A stretch of 64,000 bases of DNA from Nautilus pompilius (lineage: Eukaryota > Mollusca > Cephalopoda > Nautilida > Nautilidae): the NCBI GenBank assembly GCA_018389105.1, contig JACATO010000645.1:186001-250000 (forward strand), given 5' to 3'. Position numbers and translations under genes: made by a program. The notes under the pieces are model-generated. The model was given only the letters and a program-made list of their open reading frames with translations, had not been told where the DNA came from and made no database searches. Positions 1-12,420 of the stretch are shown here, piece by piece. Each line of letters begins with the position of its first letter. The stretch's first letter is position 1.

Positions 1-177
1 TAACTGTTTCATTACTGATGACAACTGGGGATTTGTTTGGCAAAAATAAAACTGGACGGTTTGCGAACAACCAATTATAGAGTGGAGTGAGCTGGCTCGG
101 CCAGGGACGTAAATGGATGAGAAAAGACACGGATCCGAAGGCTGCTGGCTCGGATGTCGAGAGCAGATTCTTTCTTT

Positions 178-408
178 TCAGATGAAGGTGTTGATCGATA
201 GCACACTGAAGAGCACAACATTCAATACTGCAATTAAAACAATAAAAAAGAGTTTATAATGCCATCGTTTAGCCAATTCATGTAAACCAAGATAAATCCG
301 TGAGAGGTTAAGTCGGTCAGAAAGCCAGTCCGCCATGGAGCTTCCCGGACGAACTCCGCGGTGATCGGCTCTTCTGATGACGAGCTCCCGAAATACTAAC
401 AGCGTCAA
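178..408 (-). other. Open frame with a possible membrane segment, unassigned
   Basis: A 76-codon minus-strand frame. Its second half reads YKLFFIVLIAVLNVVLFSVL, a hydrophobic run long enough to span a membrane. No homologue is recognised and no exon signals were established. Chance is a serious alternative. Confidence 0.15.
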
Positions 409-771
409 AATTAATGGTTAATATTTCCTAATACGCAGATCTCCTAATTCCTAACGGGGTTGGCTGGAATATGTTAGCGCCACATTTACTGGTTTGTATC
501 CGTGATACTTGGTTACTCTTGGCTTGTGCTGAAACAGCAGAAATCTGCTTTCCGGGCGGAGAGGGAAGTTGTCGTAGATTCGGCGGCTTACAGAGATGTC
601 TGCTGTGTCCCCGACTGGCTGCCCCGGGGTGGCGATATTCTCGCGGTAGCACGAGCTGGTATCCAACCCACGACCTGTTGATTGCTGAATCCCTTGTTTC
701 GATTACATTTGTTAGAGGTAAAAAGCAGCAGAACGTTTAGCGGTAATGGCGCTCATCGGAACCAGATTTGG

Positions 772-840
772 TCCTTAATTCTTCACCTGCCGCTACTTAG
801 TCGCCTGGTGTCCGGTGTCCGTCTCTTTCTTGCACGGTAA
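772..840 (-). repeat. Dispersed repeat, unit 1
   Basis: In reverse complement reads gtagcggcaggtgaagaatt, a more diverged version of the units at 1450-1515 and 8095-8172. Confidence 0.35.
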
Positions 841-1449
841 AGTGGCGCCACCTCGCTGACGGAAAAGCAGCCCCAGCAACTACATTCTCAGGGGATTTTC
901 TAAATCCCTCTTTTTAAATAACTGAAAGTACATGATGGAACTTTTGGAAGACTGGAATTCTTCATTATCGCAAACAACATCAAAAGCATATTATTATTAT
1001 TATTGCTTATGATGAAGACAATAAATAGCTGCGAGGTGATAGTGAATCAATCAAAAAGCTCCGTAGTTAAGGCGCCGAAATGTCTGCTATTCGTCACCAA
1101 GGACAAGTTGGCTCTGCAAACTTCCAGAAGAAGACTGTGAAGCAGACGCCTTTTCGGAATGGCTGTGGATAGCTCCAGTCGCTACACGAAGAAACTCTTC
1201 ATAACAAAAAAGGTCTGAGATGTCGATTAAGGTAATACCGCCGTCAGGTTTATATAAATAAGACAGAGACCATTTATCGTCAACACCGAGTTGGCAGGGG
1301 CAGGAAAGGCGATCGTCAGCAGTGGTGACTCGACCGACGGGATTCGGAGACTCGTCTCGGTCAGCAGAACCCAACAGTATTTAAACTCCTTACTGAATAT
1401 TCGAGAAGTTTCTCTCAAAAATAACTGAATGCACGGATATTAAGGGTTA

Positions 1450-1515
1450 TTTTCATTTATCTTTTCTCCCGAGAAGTCCGGTCACGGACAATTTCTCACC
1501 TGCTACAAAACAGAA
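1450..1515 (-). repeat. Dispersed repeat, unit 2
   Basis: In reverse complement reads gtagcaggtgagaaattgtc and continues similar to the unit at 8095-8172. Confidence 0.5.
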
Positions 1516-2167
1516 ACAAACGGGACAGGTGGGATAACTTACTACCCGATGCCCGTCAATGCACCTGATTAAGATGCGGGACCGCAGTGGCTGCATCCCA
1601 CAGTGTGAACTGCGATACAAGGTGTCAAACATAAGCAGCACAGAGCATTCCCAGGAAAGGGCCGGCAACAACGACTAGCAGGGAGGGAGACTGGCTTTCG
1701 GGCTACGAAACCGTTTTTTAGAAACGAGATTTTAGATATTGACATAAAAAGATGAATTAGAAGCTGCAACACCAAAGTCACTCCACCAAATTCCATAAAC
1801 ATCTCGCTGCATTCACAGCTTTGTACAACATCTGAGAGGCTGATGTGGAGAAAATGAGCTAAGTCGACAAATGGTCCTGCTAGCACCAGGATATGCAAAT
1901 AAACTTTGTTCTAGAGTTCCACCTGGCGATGATAGAAATGTAGATAATTTTTAAATTGTGGGTAAACAATCCTCGAAAGACTGAAGATGCTAGGCAGAGA
2001 CCAAAGTAGGTGCTTAACTAATGCATACAAGGTTAGCAACTAGAGGCCCTCGTGTAGAGCTGGAAAACAAATTGGAAACATCCAGTCAGATATAAAATGG
2101 CTACTGTATTTATTATGATTTATTCTGTGGAGAGCGTTAAGGGAACAGTAAAGAAATCTGTAGACAG

Positions 2168-5100
2168 GTAAGATACTTTGATGTATGCCGCAACATCAGC
2201 AGCAGCTTCAGATTTCTTCTAATCGGATGAAAGAAGCACGAGAGCAACTGAAGATGGTGCCCAGATTGATGCACGCATTAAGAAGAGAACGGTAACTGAA
2301 TTTCTCACTGATGCGGAGATTTCGCAGTTTGGAATTCTTCAGCGCATGATAAATGTGTAGGGTTACTTCTGTGTTGACGTGAGAACTGTAAGGTGTTGGG
2401 TAAATTGGGAGAAAAGTAGATAAACTGAAATCCGAGTTGGCTTTTCAGCGAGTGACTGGCAACAGCTGTTGATATAGAATAAAGCAAGTGTTTACTAAAC
2501 TGGTCCACACAGATCTACGCTGTCACTGCCAGTCTCAGTATCGACAAACGTGCGCTCTCTGCTCGGTGGGTATCAACCTGTCTACAGCCCATATATGGCA
2601 CCTGCAGACACATTAATCATTCCAGACTCGAAAGGAAGACATCCGTGGGTGGAAAACGATAAAAATGGCACCAACAACGTCGTTCGTCAATAACTGCATG
2701 ACGACTCAGATATTAACTTTCAGCAGCAGCAGCAGCATAACGTCAGTGGTTCCATGTTGGCTCGAGTGTGTGAATTATGGTGGCGACTGCTACATGGAAA
2801 AATTACAGCACTTTTGGATTTGTATAAAGCTTTTTACCTTCAGTTAAAAATCAGGCAATTTTATGGTAGGTAATAGAAACTATTACTTTTGTGGTGTCTC
2901 TCAAAGATACCCCCGAAAATAAGGGTTTATCAGACGGAGTCCCTTCTGCGACGAAGCCATCTTGGTTGACACGGCCAGTTAAAAGAATTGTTCTCCTAAA
3001 ACCATTCGTGCCAATCGCATTCAAATTGGCAGACAAAAGACCCCAGGAACATTAACTGTAGAGACAGAACGCAGATAACGAGACGAGATGGGATGATTTG
3101 GAGATGATAGAGAAGCTAGAGGTATACACAAACATGCCTAGTACGATATCTTCCATGCACACAGGCTCTGTCAGACATACCGACATGTCGGGTAGTCCAG
3201 GACAAGACATTGTTATTGATCTAATAAAGTAAAAACGCCGGTAGTTGTTGATTTGCTACAAAGATTGTTGTAATTGCTGTGTTATTTGTGTCGATCACAA
3301 TAATCAATAATTCAAACTGTTTAAGAGCAATTTAACGATTACTTGAAATGCCCGAGGATTGAACAAAGGGAGGCCACTCAGTTATGGCTTTCCATCAATG
3401 GATAACTGGGGAGATAACAGCACGTGATCTCCAAAGCTCTACTGAGTAGCGAAACCGAGAGATTAAACTCTAATAAAATAGTAGTGGTAAAAAGCCAATT
3501 TTGCGCACCTCAGTACACGGCAGGTGTAAATGAGGCCGAACTGATCATCAAAGGGAAGACCAGAACTTGTCTGGATTCAAAGGAGAGCGTGAAAAAACAG
3601 AAAGAAACATAGAAAAGAAAGTAATTGATAAATAGGATGTCTACAGTGGAATGCGACTTACCAGCTGCTGGTAGCAAAGTTTCACGTACCGACCACGTTT
3701 GAATAAAAGCCTTACTGTGACCTTGACACAAATGCGTCATTCCTCCTCCTATTGGTCTCGATTGAACCATCTTAAAATGAAAACTCACACCTGTGTTTCA
3801 AAATTACCAGAATCCATTGGTACAAAGAAAAAACACGGAAATTATAAGTGAGCAATAAAACTTTTTCGCGTCAGTGACCGTAGCTCTGATGAGGAAGCAA
3901 CAAAGTTAACACAGCAGCTTTTCAAAACAACGGACCTAAAATATGTACAAATTTAGATGATTTTTAGTTATTAAGCAACGAATAGATGTGGTAGGTAACG
4001 ATTGCTGCCGCAGTATAGAACTGGAAAACACTTCCGTCAGAAAGGTAGACGTGTATAGAGCGAGAGTAGAGAGTTTATTTTTGGTTGGCCAGTGCCTTGA
4101 ACAGGTTAATCCGCAAGGGTATGACAGCTTAGAGCTTACGTCATAGTGACGTTGGCAGGGAGCTTTGTGACTGTGACAATCGCATTCAATAAAATTCTAA
4201 ACGATGAAAAATTAATTTCACAAAAATGATCCATTAACAATTCTTTTATATCTAAGCAAAAGTCTTGCTGCCTTCAGTATTTGAGGTAACGAAAACTCTG
4301 ACTGGATGAGATGGACACAAATGTTTTGTCTATGAAGAAAGTAAATTAAGGTAAGAACCGTAAAATACCAATAACAAGAACAGCAGCCTGCATTTTCAAT
4401 GTTTAGAATTGCTGGCCGGCCATAGCGCGTCACGTGACGATGTGGCAACTGGAAGATCGAACGGAAATAGTTCAGAATCCAATATTAACAGCCCAGACAT
4501 TTGTAAAGAGCTAGGTGAGTCGCGGGACAGATCTTCGTCGATACAGAGGATTCTTGAAGCCACCACTGCTCGCTCAGGATAGAGGTTGATTGGAAATGTT
4601 TTCAAACTTTGGCTCCGTTTTTCGCAGCAAAGTTTCAGAAGTTTTCTTAAATGTCTCAATCGCTGTGGCGTTGTACAAAATCTCCGTGGTCTCAAGTGCG
4701 CTAAAGAATTTATCGAAAATTAATTTACTGAAATTCAGTTTTTTTGTTGGCTACTGCGAATGGTAAAATAAAAAAATGGAAATAGAAGTTTGGAAGACGT
4801 TTCTTTTGTCTTCAGATTTTCCAAAATAAGCAAACACGTATTTTTTTGTTGTTATAGTTGATTATACGAAAATTTTAGATTTTCATAAAGAAGCAGCTTT
4901 GGCTAGAAAAAGGGATGTCATGAAATATCTTCAGTAGAAAGCTGGTAGTAGGCTTAGGCCATCTTCAAACCCTGGTAGTTCAATTGCCATGTAACGATAT
5001 TCGTTCGATTATTCTGAGAAGTAATGATTTCTCTCATTTAAGACTCCAAACAGTTAGATGTTATAAGAACGCAAATCGCATCACGTTGCCATTAACTGTG

Positions 5101-5544
5101 TATTGGAGTGATTGTTCGAAACAAACCGAAAATACCGCACACCTTATGAAGTCCGGATATACTGACCACCTCCTGTCGTCACAATATGTTAGTCTGTGGC
5201 AGTAAACGCCAAATAATAGGGTAAAATTGTCTATGCTATGACAGTACTTGGTCAAGTCAACTTTTGTAGCAGAACACCTCCATCCTGTTTGGTTTTGAAT
5301 CAGCACAGAGAATTCGTATTACGGTTTGGTCTAATATATTCATGGTCCCACATCGAATATGCAAATTTTGGTGAGATACATTCATTTAAAGAGTTTCCAG
5401 ATGAATGTTGCAGGGCACTGTATCATCCCTTGATACAAAAAATATAAACAGATACCTGTACATTTTAGCACTACTTTTACCTTTTAAAATTACATGTGAA
5501 GTATTAACTTTGTACAGTTACTGCGTTCTCAAAACTTTTTTCAG
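2168..5544 (+). other. Non-coding or upstream intron, nothing firmly recognised
   Basis: No homologous coding block or transposon is recognised. A further exon-like segment at 4407-4514 has an acceptor and a gtgagt donor, but its phase does not fit the exon at 5545. Confidence 0.4.
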
Positions 5545-5621
5545 CTACAATCACGGTCTAGATACAAAGACTTTCAAAAAAGATATTGTGTGCGACCACC
5601 AGTGGAATCCATCACAGCAAG
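5545..5621 (+). CDS. RING gene upstream exon (candidate)
   Basis: The exon is 77 nt. The acceptor is aaaacttttttcag before CTACAATC, and the donor is CAGCAAG followed by gtaggt. In the frame compatible with exon 2 it encodes YNHGLDTKTFKKDIVCDHQW and then NPSQQ. Another frame is also open. The exon enters with one base, so the upstream exon must end with two. One possible first exon with these properties is 2097-2167 (ATG with an A at -3, ending ...GTAGACAG before gtaaga), which I regard as speculative. Confidence 0.45.
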
Positions 5622-6797
5622 GTAGGTACTATTATCGCATAGACTTCGATATGATCTTGGGGATATTGTCCCTTATCTAGGGAAATGTATTGACAATGGG
5701 GAAATGTCATAGAAGTACTAGAAGCAGATTAAATTGCTTGCCCAACTTATCCAAGAAGTTATTTATGTTTAGCGTTTGCACTGACCCATGCAGAATGTTA
5801 AGTCTATGAGCCGGATGTATGTTATCCTGCTGGAGTACCGCCACAGGTGTATGTTTCTGCGATAGTAGAAGTGTATGAAGTCTCAGGATGTTGTACAATA
5901 TCGCTGAGTTCTCGAAACATCCGAAACACAACATAAAGCCACCGACGTCGTCTTGATTGGCCTTGCGGGGCTTTCCATGTCTATTCTGCTATCTGTGTAC
6001 CTCTGCTGTAGTATAGTAACCTTGATTAAGCCATTGCATTTTCGCCTGTTTTTATACAATTAACCTTCACGTGAAAAGCGTCGATAGTCATCTCATCGTA
6101 GACGTCGACTTATCACGCTATCACCTTCACCACCACGAAGCCACTATCTGTTCTCTCGATTGGTTTATTATCCGTGTACTAATATAGGTTAATAAGAATA
6201 ATTAGTTACCGGCTCTTTATATCTTTGTCTTATATAGTTTTGAAAAAATAGGAAAGAGTATGAGAAAACTGAAAGACTGGATAAATGTTTAAAAGCAGTG
6301 AAGAGAAAGGGAAAAGAGCTAAAGAATTCTAGGACATTGTCCCACGTGTGATAGACTGTAACCTGTTTTTAAAGCATTTTTCCATTCCCGTTTTACAGAA
6401 TAAGGGGAGAGATGTCGTTGTCATTGCCTAGAAATATCTATCATTCGATCTTCGCAAACTTTGCTCTCTTTCCTGAAGACGTAATATAAAATGACTTGAG
6501 AGCTCGAGAAGGTGAAGTGTTTGTGTTTATGGTTTGTAAACTCAACCAGTTCGCTAACAGTCAGTACATTCTTCGTTGAAGGGAGTTATAGACTACGATT
6601 TTAAAATTGTTCAAAGGCTAACTTTGATTTTCATTCATACGGTATAAATTACCTGTCCAGTCTGCTTTTCTATTATATAAGTCATATACAGAGAGAAAGA
6701 CAGATTGACAGCTTCCTAGCATCTACAATACCCACTATTTGTTTATACAGTACTTTCAAAAGTCATTGTTATAAATTTATTTTATTTTTTCCCTTAG
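5622..6797 (+). other. RING gene intron 1
   Basis: GT-AG intron of about 1.2 kb, with no recognised element. Confidence 0.4.
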
Positions 6798-6835
6798 TTT
6801 TCATGATGGCAACGAATAGGTTTACCTTAAATCGG
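6798..6835 (+). CDS. RING gene exon 2 (candidate microexon)
   Basis: The exon is 38 nt. The acceptor is ttatttttttcccttag before TTTTCATG, and the donor is AATCGG followed by gtaagg. Only one frame is open, needing one base from the upstream exon and ending in phase 0, which fits both neighbours. It encodes FMMATNRFTLNR. Support is from splice signals and phase only. Confidence 0.5.
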
Positions 6836-7888
6836 GTAAGGTTGGTTTCATTTTCTGCCTATTTGTCTCCAAAGGAGAAAATCCTATCTAAAAAGAGCAA
6901 ATCCAATAGAAATGTAAGAATGTCACAGTTATGTATTTTTACATTGAAATTGGAGATAAAAAAATAAAATGTAGAAATTTCATTATTGTAACATTTATTG
7001 AGCTGAGAAAAATGTGTTTCCCTGTAAGTGTGGAAATAATCCCACCACTGTAGAAGAGACTGTCGTGTTTTAACATGGCAGCTAATCTTATTCTAAATTC
7101 TAATGGCTAATCCCTGCAATTAGTTTTAACTCTCTGAGCTGCTCAAACCCGTCTGGACCGTCGCCATGACTCCCCTGTCAAAAGATGCAGACTGTCTGGG
7201 TGTTTCACGATCGAGCAGGACCCGCACCTGAAAGACGTACAGACAGCTTCTGACGTCATTACTTATACTTTCACTTTTAAAAAAGTATCACAGAGAAACA
7301 AAACGAAGGTAGAAAAATAGCGGTAAATATCATTTGTAGCATTGAAGCCAGAATATAAATAATGGTAATAAATGCACGTGATCCCTGACGAAATGCTTTT
7401 CATTGCTGTGGAATTTTCTAATTTCGCTTGATAAAGTCGAATTATACCTGGTGAATTTCCACAACAATGTAACGTCATTCTGCCGCTTTGTAGTTTTTAT
7501 ATACGTAATGAACAAAGGACCGAAAGTAAACAAAACGTGACAATTTGTACAAGAATCGTGAGGGACTCAGTCAGAAACAATCAAAAGTTGACATTTAGAC
7601 GAGGTCTTGGGTGCACTATCAAACTATAAGCATAAATCGAAGATAGACTTTGCTATGGAGTGAAACAAGAATGTAGTCTGGGAATACAACGGTCTCAACC
7701 TGAAGTCCGACATAGTGTATCTAATTTTATATTATTGTTGCTGCTGCTGTTACCAATATTTTAAAAAAAGATACATTTATTAAATTTGAGTACAATGCAG
7801 GATTTGGTGGATGACGCAGATTGGTCAATAAATGAAGTAACTCAGAAATCTGTCTTTTATTTCAAAATCTAAAATGTCTTTATTTCAG
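6836..7888 (+). other. RING gene intron 2
   Basis: GT-AG intron of about 1.05 kb, with no recognised element. Confidence 0.45.
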
Positions 7889-8083
7889 GAACTTCGACGT
7901 GTAGCAAATTCACTCATTAACATCGCCAATCAGCTGCAGTTGGAGCCCAGATGCCGTAGTCCTTTGTATCACAATAATTCATGTTGTCACTTATGCTGGA
8001 TACCTTTTCCTATGCGCCGCACATTAATTTGCAAGCCGTGTGGCTGTATGTTTCACAAGATATGTATTTTAGAGTACGTGGAG
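7889..8083 (+). CDS. RING gene exon 3, variant RING finger
   Basis: The exon is 195 nt and in phase 0 at both ends. The acceptor is gtctttatttcag before GAACTT, and the donor is GTGGAG followed by gtaagt. It encodes ELRRVANSLINIANQLQLEP (an amphipathic-looking stretch) and then the finger: C-x2-C in CCHLCW, then C-G-C-M-F-H-K-I-C, joined to C-P-L-C in the next exon. The layout is a RING with cysteine where most have the fourth-ligand histidine. RING proteins usually act as ubiquitin ligases or in complexes. I do not recognise the family. Confidence 0.78.
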
Positions 8084-8958
8084 GTAAGTCATTCTTCAGA
8101 GTTGTTCGTTTTTATGTTGTAGCAGGTGAGGAATTGTCTGTCCCTGTGCCTAACGAAAGAAGAGAAAGGTAGAGATGGCTGTTAATAACCATTTATTGCA
8201 AGACAACTTCAAAAGATTATCGAAAGAATCGTTTAAATGTAATGATTTATGCTAATTTGCACTTGGTTTATCATCGTAAAAATGATCAGTGACCATGCTG
8301 ATATAAATATAAGCAGATTATAATAAACTTCTCTTGTTTCAGTTGTATTTACATCTTGGCACACGTGCTATAAATCCTTTCATTTCGATAATCGTCGTTT
8401 CAATTATCTAATTCTGACTTTGAGAATTTAAATCTAACTTTTAGATAAGCAGCAATAAAATCTGCTTTTACTGCATCTTCGACAGTATTATACAGATTAC
8501 AAGGCTTTTCCTCCTAGATCTCTGATATTATTCCATTGTTTTAACAAATCTGAGAGTGGACTTTAAGTTACCTGATGACACTAAACTATTCGACAAGGTA
8601 ACGGAAGATGATTGGGTAAATATATAAGATAATCTGAAGGAACTCTGCAGTCGGCTTGTAAAAAGCAATTGTGGGATGTAAGTCTATTCATTTTCTTCAG
8701 GTCGATACTAGTATCGATTATAAATTAGACGGCAGTGATCAAATGCAGGTAGCCAAAACGTTTGTTTGAATAACACGTGAGATAAGACGGGTCTATTTTT
8801 AATGAGATGGCGGTGTTTATTTAATTTGAAAAGATCCTCTTGAGAAAGTGCAAGTGAAAACGAGACAGTTGTTTGAACTGAGCCGCTTAGTTGACTCCCC
8901 ATTGTTCTCTTGTGACGTCATAGATCTAATACCTGTTTTTCTTATTTTATCATTTCAG
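8084..8958 (+). other. RING gene intron 3
   Basis: GT-AG intron of 875 nt. It starts with sequence related to a dispersed repeat of this region (8095-8172, similar to 1450-1515 in inverse orientation). Nothing else is recognised. Confidence 0.55.
8095..8172 (+). repeat. Dispersed repeat, unit 3
   Basis: Contains gtagcaggtgaggaattgtc. Related, in opposite orientation, to 1450-1515 and more distantly to 772-840. All copies lie in the left 9 kb. No family known to me. Confidence 0.5.
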
Positions 8959-9009
8959 AACAATGAACATTGTCCGCTCTGTGGATGTTTCATTTGTGAC
9001 ATTATTTGA
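8959..9009 (+). CDS. RING gene exon 4, last zinc ligands and stop
   Basis: Acceptor cttattttatcatttcag before AACAAT. The exon is 51 nt and in phase 0. It encodes NNEHCPLCGCFICDII followed by TGA at 9007-9009. C-P-L-C supplies the seventh and eighth zinc ligands expected of a RING finger begun in the preceding exon. The fit of ligand order, phase and splice site supports this tiny exon. Confidence 0.72.
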   Translation, partial: NNEHCPLCGCFICDII

Positions 9010-9192
9010 AAAGCTTTCGACCGATAATTGAATTTCTCTGTTTACAATATTACTTACACTGCGCCGGTTCAGCAGCAGCCATTGTTTCCCGATGATGTTT
9101 GTACATGATGAACTGGTGATGTGTTTTGTATCTCTGCAAAGTTTACCAATCCTGTAGCTTAGCCCCCAGTCCACGAATGCGCTTATAGACAA

Positions 9193-9198
9193 AATAAA
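9193..9198 (+). promoter_or_regulatory. Candidate poly(A) signal of the RING gene
   Basis: AATAAA 184 nt after the stop codon at 9009, in the right place to end the transcript of the plus-strand RING gene. Confidence 0.5.
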
Positions 9199-10373
9199 TC
9201 AATAGAGCAAACCAATGACTAATATCCTATGTTCAGAAAGCATGAATAGCGAAGTTTCTCGTCTGTTTGGGGGACACAAGCAGCTTATTATTTGGTATTT
9301 ACCCATAAATTGCGAGAAAGCTCCAAAAATCTAAAAAGCTTTTTTCCTTGATGTTTCCGCTTCTTCTATTACAAGTGCAGCCATTTTAACATTTTAATAT
9401 CGAAAGGTTACATCCAAAGAAAGGCGGACATCCTCGTTTTACGCCTGAAATGATTTTCGAGTTACGGGATTTGAGACAAATCCATGAAAGGAAATCAGAC
9501 GTCAGTTTCTCTCCAGGTATTCTGGCACCGACTGCTGCACGATCGTCCGGGAGAGTCGTTTTGCATTTGGATCAGTTATCGAACAGTCAGGAATGAACAT
9601 ATCAAAGGTGAATAAGCAGGATTATTGGGAAAAAAGAGACCTTCCCAAGGAATTGGTATTATCCTCATCATTATATTTTAATTTATTGTTTTTGGTTTCC
9701 CCGCGGCGCGCATCACCTTCCGACGGTGCCGTCGCCATACGTCGTCCGTACATTTGAACAGGTGGACCTCTTTCTGTCAGTCCGCAAACTGTCCATATTT
9801 TCCGCGGTGAGTAAACTTCGTATCCTACGTTCAGCAGTAATCGCACCTCTGTTTTGTACGGAATAGATGGGATTTCCTTTATAAATCGTTCACGATGCAA
9901 AGTAAACCAAATTACGACAATCACCGCATCGCTAATTAGAAGAGAAGCCGGTTTACCTGTGGATGCGGCGGTTGGCTTTGTCTTTACCATCCCATTCTCG
10001 AAAGACAGCTGTGGGGGGGGGATAAATGGCGGCTGTCGTTTCCGGTCTCAAGTCTCGCGCGCGCTCTCTCGAAATGGCTGCTAAGTCAGGGTTTTTTCCC
10101 TGTTGTCCCGCCATCAGTGTCAGATAACTTCTGATGAACACAAAGAAGTGTTTGACGATGGCAGGCAGACAGGTGGGCAAGTGTGAAGCTACGCAGCAAA
10201 AGGAATCGAGAAAAGAATGGTTGGAAAACTAGATTTCTACGAAATGCACGAGAATCTATATTTTACGCAAAAAATGGGGAAAAGATGGTGGAAGAGGATA
10301 ACATTCTCTGTTACCAGAGAAAATACTCGACATCTCGTACGCGTTAAGGAGTTGGAAAGCAGCGAGTTGTTTG
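9199..10373. other. Intergenic, GC/CpG-richer stretch
   Basis: No gene recognised. 9690-10090 is rich in CpG (for example ccgcggcgcgc near 9701) compared with the rest of the window. The minus-strand frame 9622-9990 (PVQMYGRRMATAPSEGDARR) has no family features I can name. A promoter-type CpG region is possible but untested. Confidence 0.4.
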
Positions 10374-12420
10374 CAGGGGCGGATGCAGGATTTCCGGAAA
10401 GGGGGGGGCAGGGCGCGAGGCACAGTCCATACCGAGCGCCGAATTCCAAATGATCCGCTAGACCAGAAAAATGGGATGTTTGCACCTCGTTCATTCACAC
10501 TGCAAGGGGTCTGTCAGATCGACGCCGACCGTTCAGCAATCTGTGGGCTACTTTTGCAGTTTCCCGGTTTCATATAAAACGGGAAATTCAAAGGAAGTTG
10601 GGCCGACTTTTAGAAATACAGGAGTCAAAACGAGACTCTGGGTGTCCGCAGTTTTGAGAGAAGTGCGGCCGAGCAGCGATACGACAGGTGCTCTCATGCG
10701 GCCTCCATAGACAGTGCTCTCCCACCCCTGGACCACTGAACACAGACAACATCCGCCATCTGTAGTATATATCGAGTCTTCACGAGAATACTGAACCAAC
10801 AATAGCATGTTTATTTTGTAACAAAATCCATAATATATTTGTATTTCAAGGAGATGTAGTCCAGTTCAGCAAATCCACCAAACTGAGTAACGCGTTCAGT
10901 TCAGATCCCAGATAAAACCAAAATATATTTGCGAAATGACAAACAGGGAACCGTCGCTGATGTTATACACTGTCAGGTGTCATGTACCAACGCACCGATT
11001 TTGTAATATTTATTCCGTCAGTGGGTTGTTGAAAAGCAATCGCCTTGGGTACCTGCGCGCTTACATGTCTATGAGCCTGTCATAGTCCGGGCGAATGTCC
11101 CTGTGGGCGAACAGTAGAAGCAAGGCATTGAATCTCTCCCCTGTCATTGTTGAACGATAGGATGTCTTGATAAACCGCAACGCGGAATTGGTGCGTTCAA
11201 TGCCAGCAGAGGTGGCCGGGTATAGTGATGTTAACGTTTCCATACTTTCGTCTGATATGATTCTGAGAGTATCTGCGAGAGTTGAAGAGAGATCTTTCTC
11301 GGGTCGGCCTGACCAATTGCGTTGCCATAAGCGGAGGAGTTCCTGATGAAAATTTCCGGGAGAGGGGAGATCATCTCGATAATAAGACAATACTTTGGTT
11401 TCTGTTTCCTTATCGAGTTTTGTTGGATATTTAGGGACAAGATACAGCGCTTGGATGGCGTCGTGAGACTTGCCAGTGAATCGATCCTCTAGTTGAGAAG
11501 TCAGGTGGTCAACAAAAGGAATATATACGGATCTGCGAAAATATTCTTCCAGATTCTCAGCTGGGACTTTATTTCTCGAAATCTGGCGTCCGGTGACACG
11601 AGGCTTTGATAGAGGTGTTTGTGCATTCCGAAAATAGCTTTGGAAATACGTGGACATCCTCACGGCGAAAGTTTGTCAATTCTTCGATTACGAGATCAAC
11701 TTTATCAAATGCTGTTATTATGTCTATTGCTGTGCTCTGTAACTGACGTGCCAAACCTTTTGAAAAGCCAAATATGTAGTGGCAAACAACGAATGGAACT
11801 ATGAATTTGGGTATTAATGCCTGTTGCTTCATTAATGGTTTTTGGGTCCCATCTGTTTTTCTTCTTCCGTTCGATGAAATCGAGGCGATCCAATAAAGGC
11901 TCGCATAGCTGCTCCAGGTCGTCGAATGCAGCGGGTGTTCCACCTACCTCGTCTCGCACAACGGTTTCACCTTTTTTTCTCCTCATTTGGATTCTTCCCT
12001 GTTTTCTTGCAAACATCTTCAATTGATCTTTCAAGAGCGCGCTGACGGTTTGGAGAATACTTGAAAAACAGCCAAAGCGTTTCCATGAGGAATATCACAC
12101 GGTAAACTTCCGGCACCTCTGAAGCTTTTGAGATGCACAGTGGAAATAGGTGGCCCTTTAATTCCCAGTTTTTTTCCTTTAACTCATTTGCTGCGCCTTT
12201 CCGTTTGCCGGCCATTATATGTCTGGCACCGACGTCGTTTGGATACGTCAATGCCAACCTTTGAAATACACTTGATGATTCCTTTCGCGATGTATTCACA
12301 CTTAATGTATTCCAGCAGCCTCTCGACTGGTGTAGAATTATCCTTAACATATCGAAGAGTTGCTACAATCCGTGACACCATCGGCAATTATCCCAAACAC
12401 TCTTGCTGCTTCACCGCGCT
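10374..12420 (-). mobile_element. hAT transposon remnant, P52rIPK/ZMYM1-like
   Basis: The minus strand carries, from high to low coordinate: ARVFGIIADGVTDCSNSS (about 12400, first aspartate block), SIEDVCKKTGKNPNEEKKR (ending about 11967), FDDLEQLCEPLLDRLDFIER, RQLQSTAIDIITAFDKVDLV (about 11700), and a 200-residue frame 11061-11663 with NKVPAENLEEYFRRSVYIPF and the C-terminal dimerisation block SAGIERTNSALRFIKTSYRS ending RPDYDRLIDM. The blocks lie in three frames, so at least two or three frameshifts are present. The sequence caggggcggatgcaggattt at 10374 resembles the terminal repeat of such elements and probably marks the 3' end. The other end was not found. Confidence 0.88.
11061..11663 (-). 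pseudogene. hAT transposase C-terminal region, longest intact frame
   Basis: A 200-residue open frame containing EEYFRRSVYIPFVDHLTSQL, EDRFTGKSHDAIQALYLVPK, YYRDDLPSPGNFHQELLRLW and the hAT dimerisation segment with ERTNSALRFIKTSYRSTMTG. These blocks are typical of 52-kDa-repressor (P52rIPK)-like and ZMYM1-like proteins, which derive from hAT transposases. The N-terminal catalytic part lies in other frames upstream, so this is a remnant, not a host gene. Confidence 0.85.

Larger units (their letters stand above)
420..2096. other. GC-richer non-coding stretch
   Basis: 430-740 is open in three overlapping frames on both strands, as expected of GC-rich sequence without selection for one frame. 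The minus-strand frame at 1087-1374 (GGITLIDISDLFCYEEFLRV) has no recognised family. Two copies of the dispersed repeat lie here. Confidence 0.4.

Noticed and set aside
430..740. Possible tRNA-derived SINE, because ggtatccaacc resembles an inverted B box, and overlapping open frames
   Set aside because: No matching A box at the right distance and no tail. The open frames reflect GC-rich sequence.
4407..4514. Exon-like segment with acceptor tttag and donor gtgagt on the plus strand
   Set aside because: The phase does not fit the exon at 5545, and the only alternative frame ends in a stop at the donor. Left out of the gene model.
9622..9990. 122-residue minus-strand open frame in a CpG-rich stretch
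   Set aside because: No family features, no splice or start context, and low coding appearance. CpG-rich DNA has few stops by chance.
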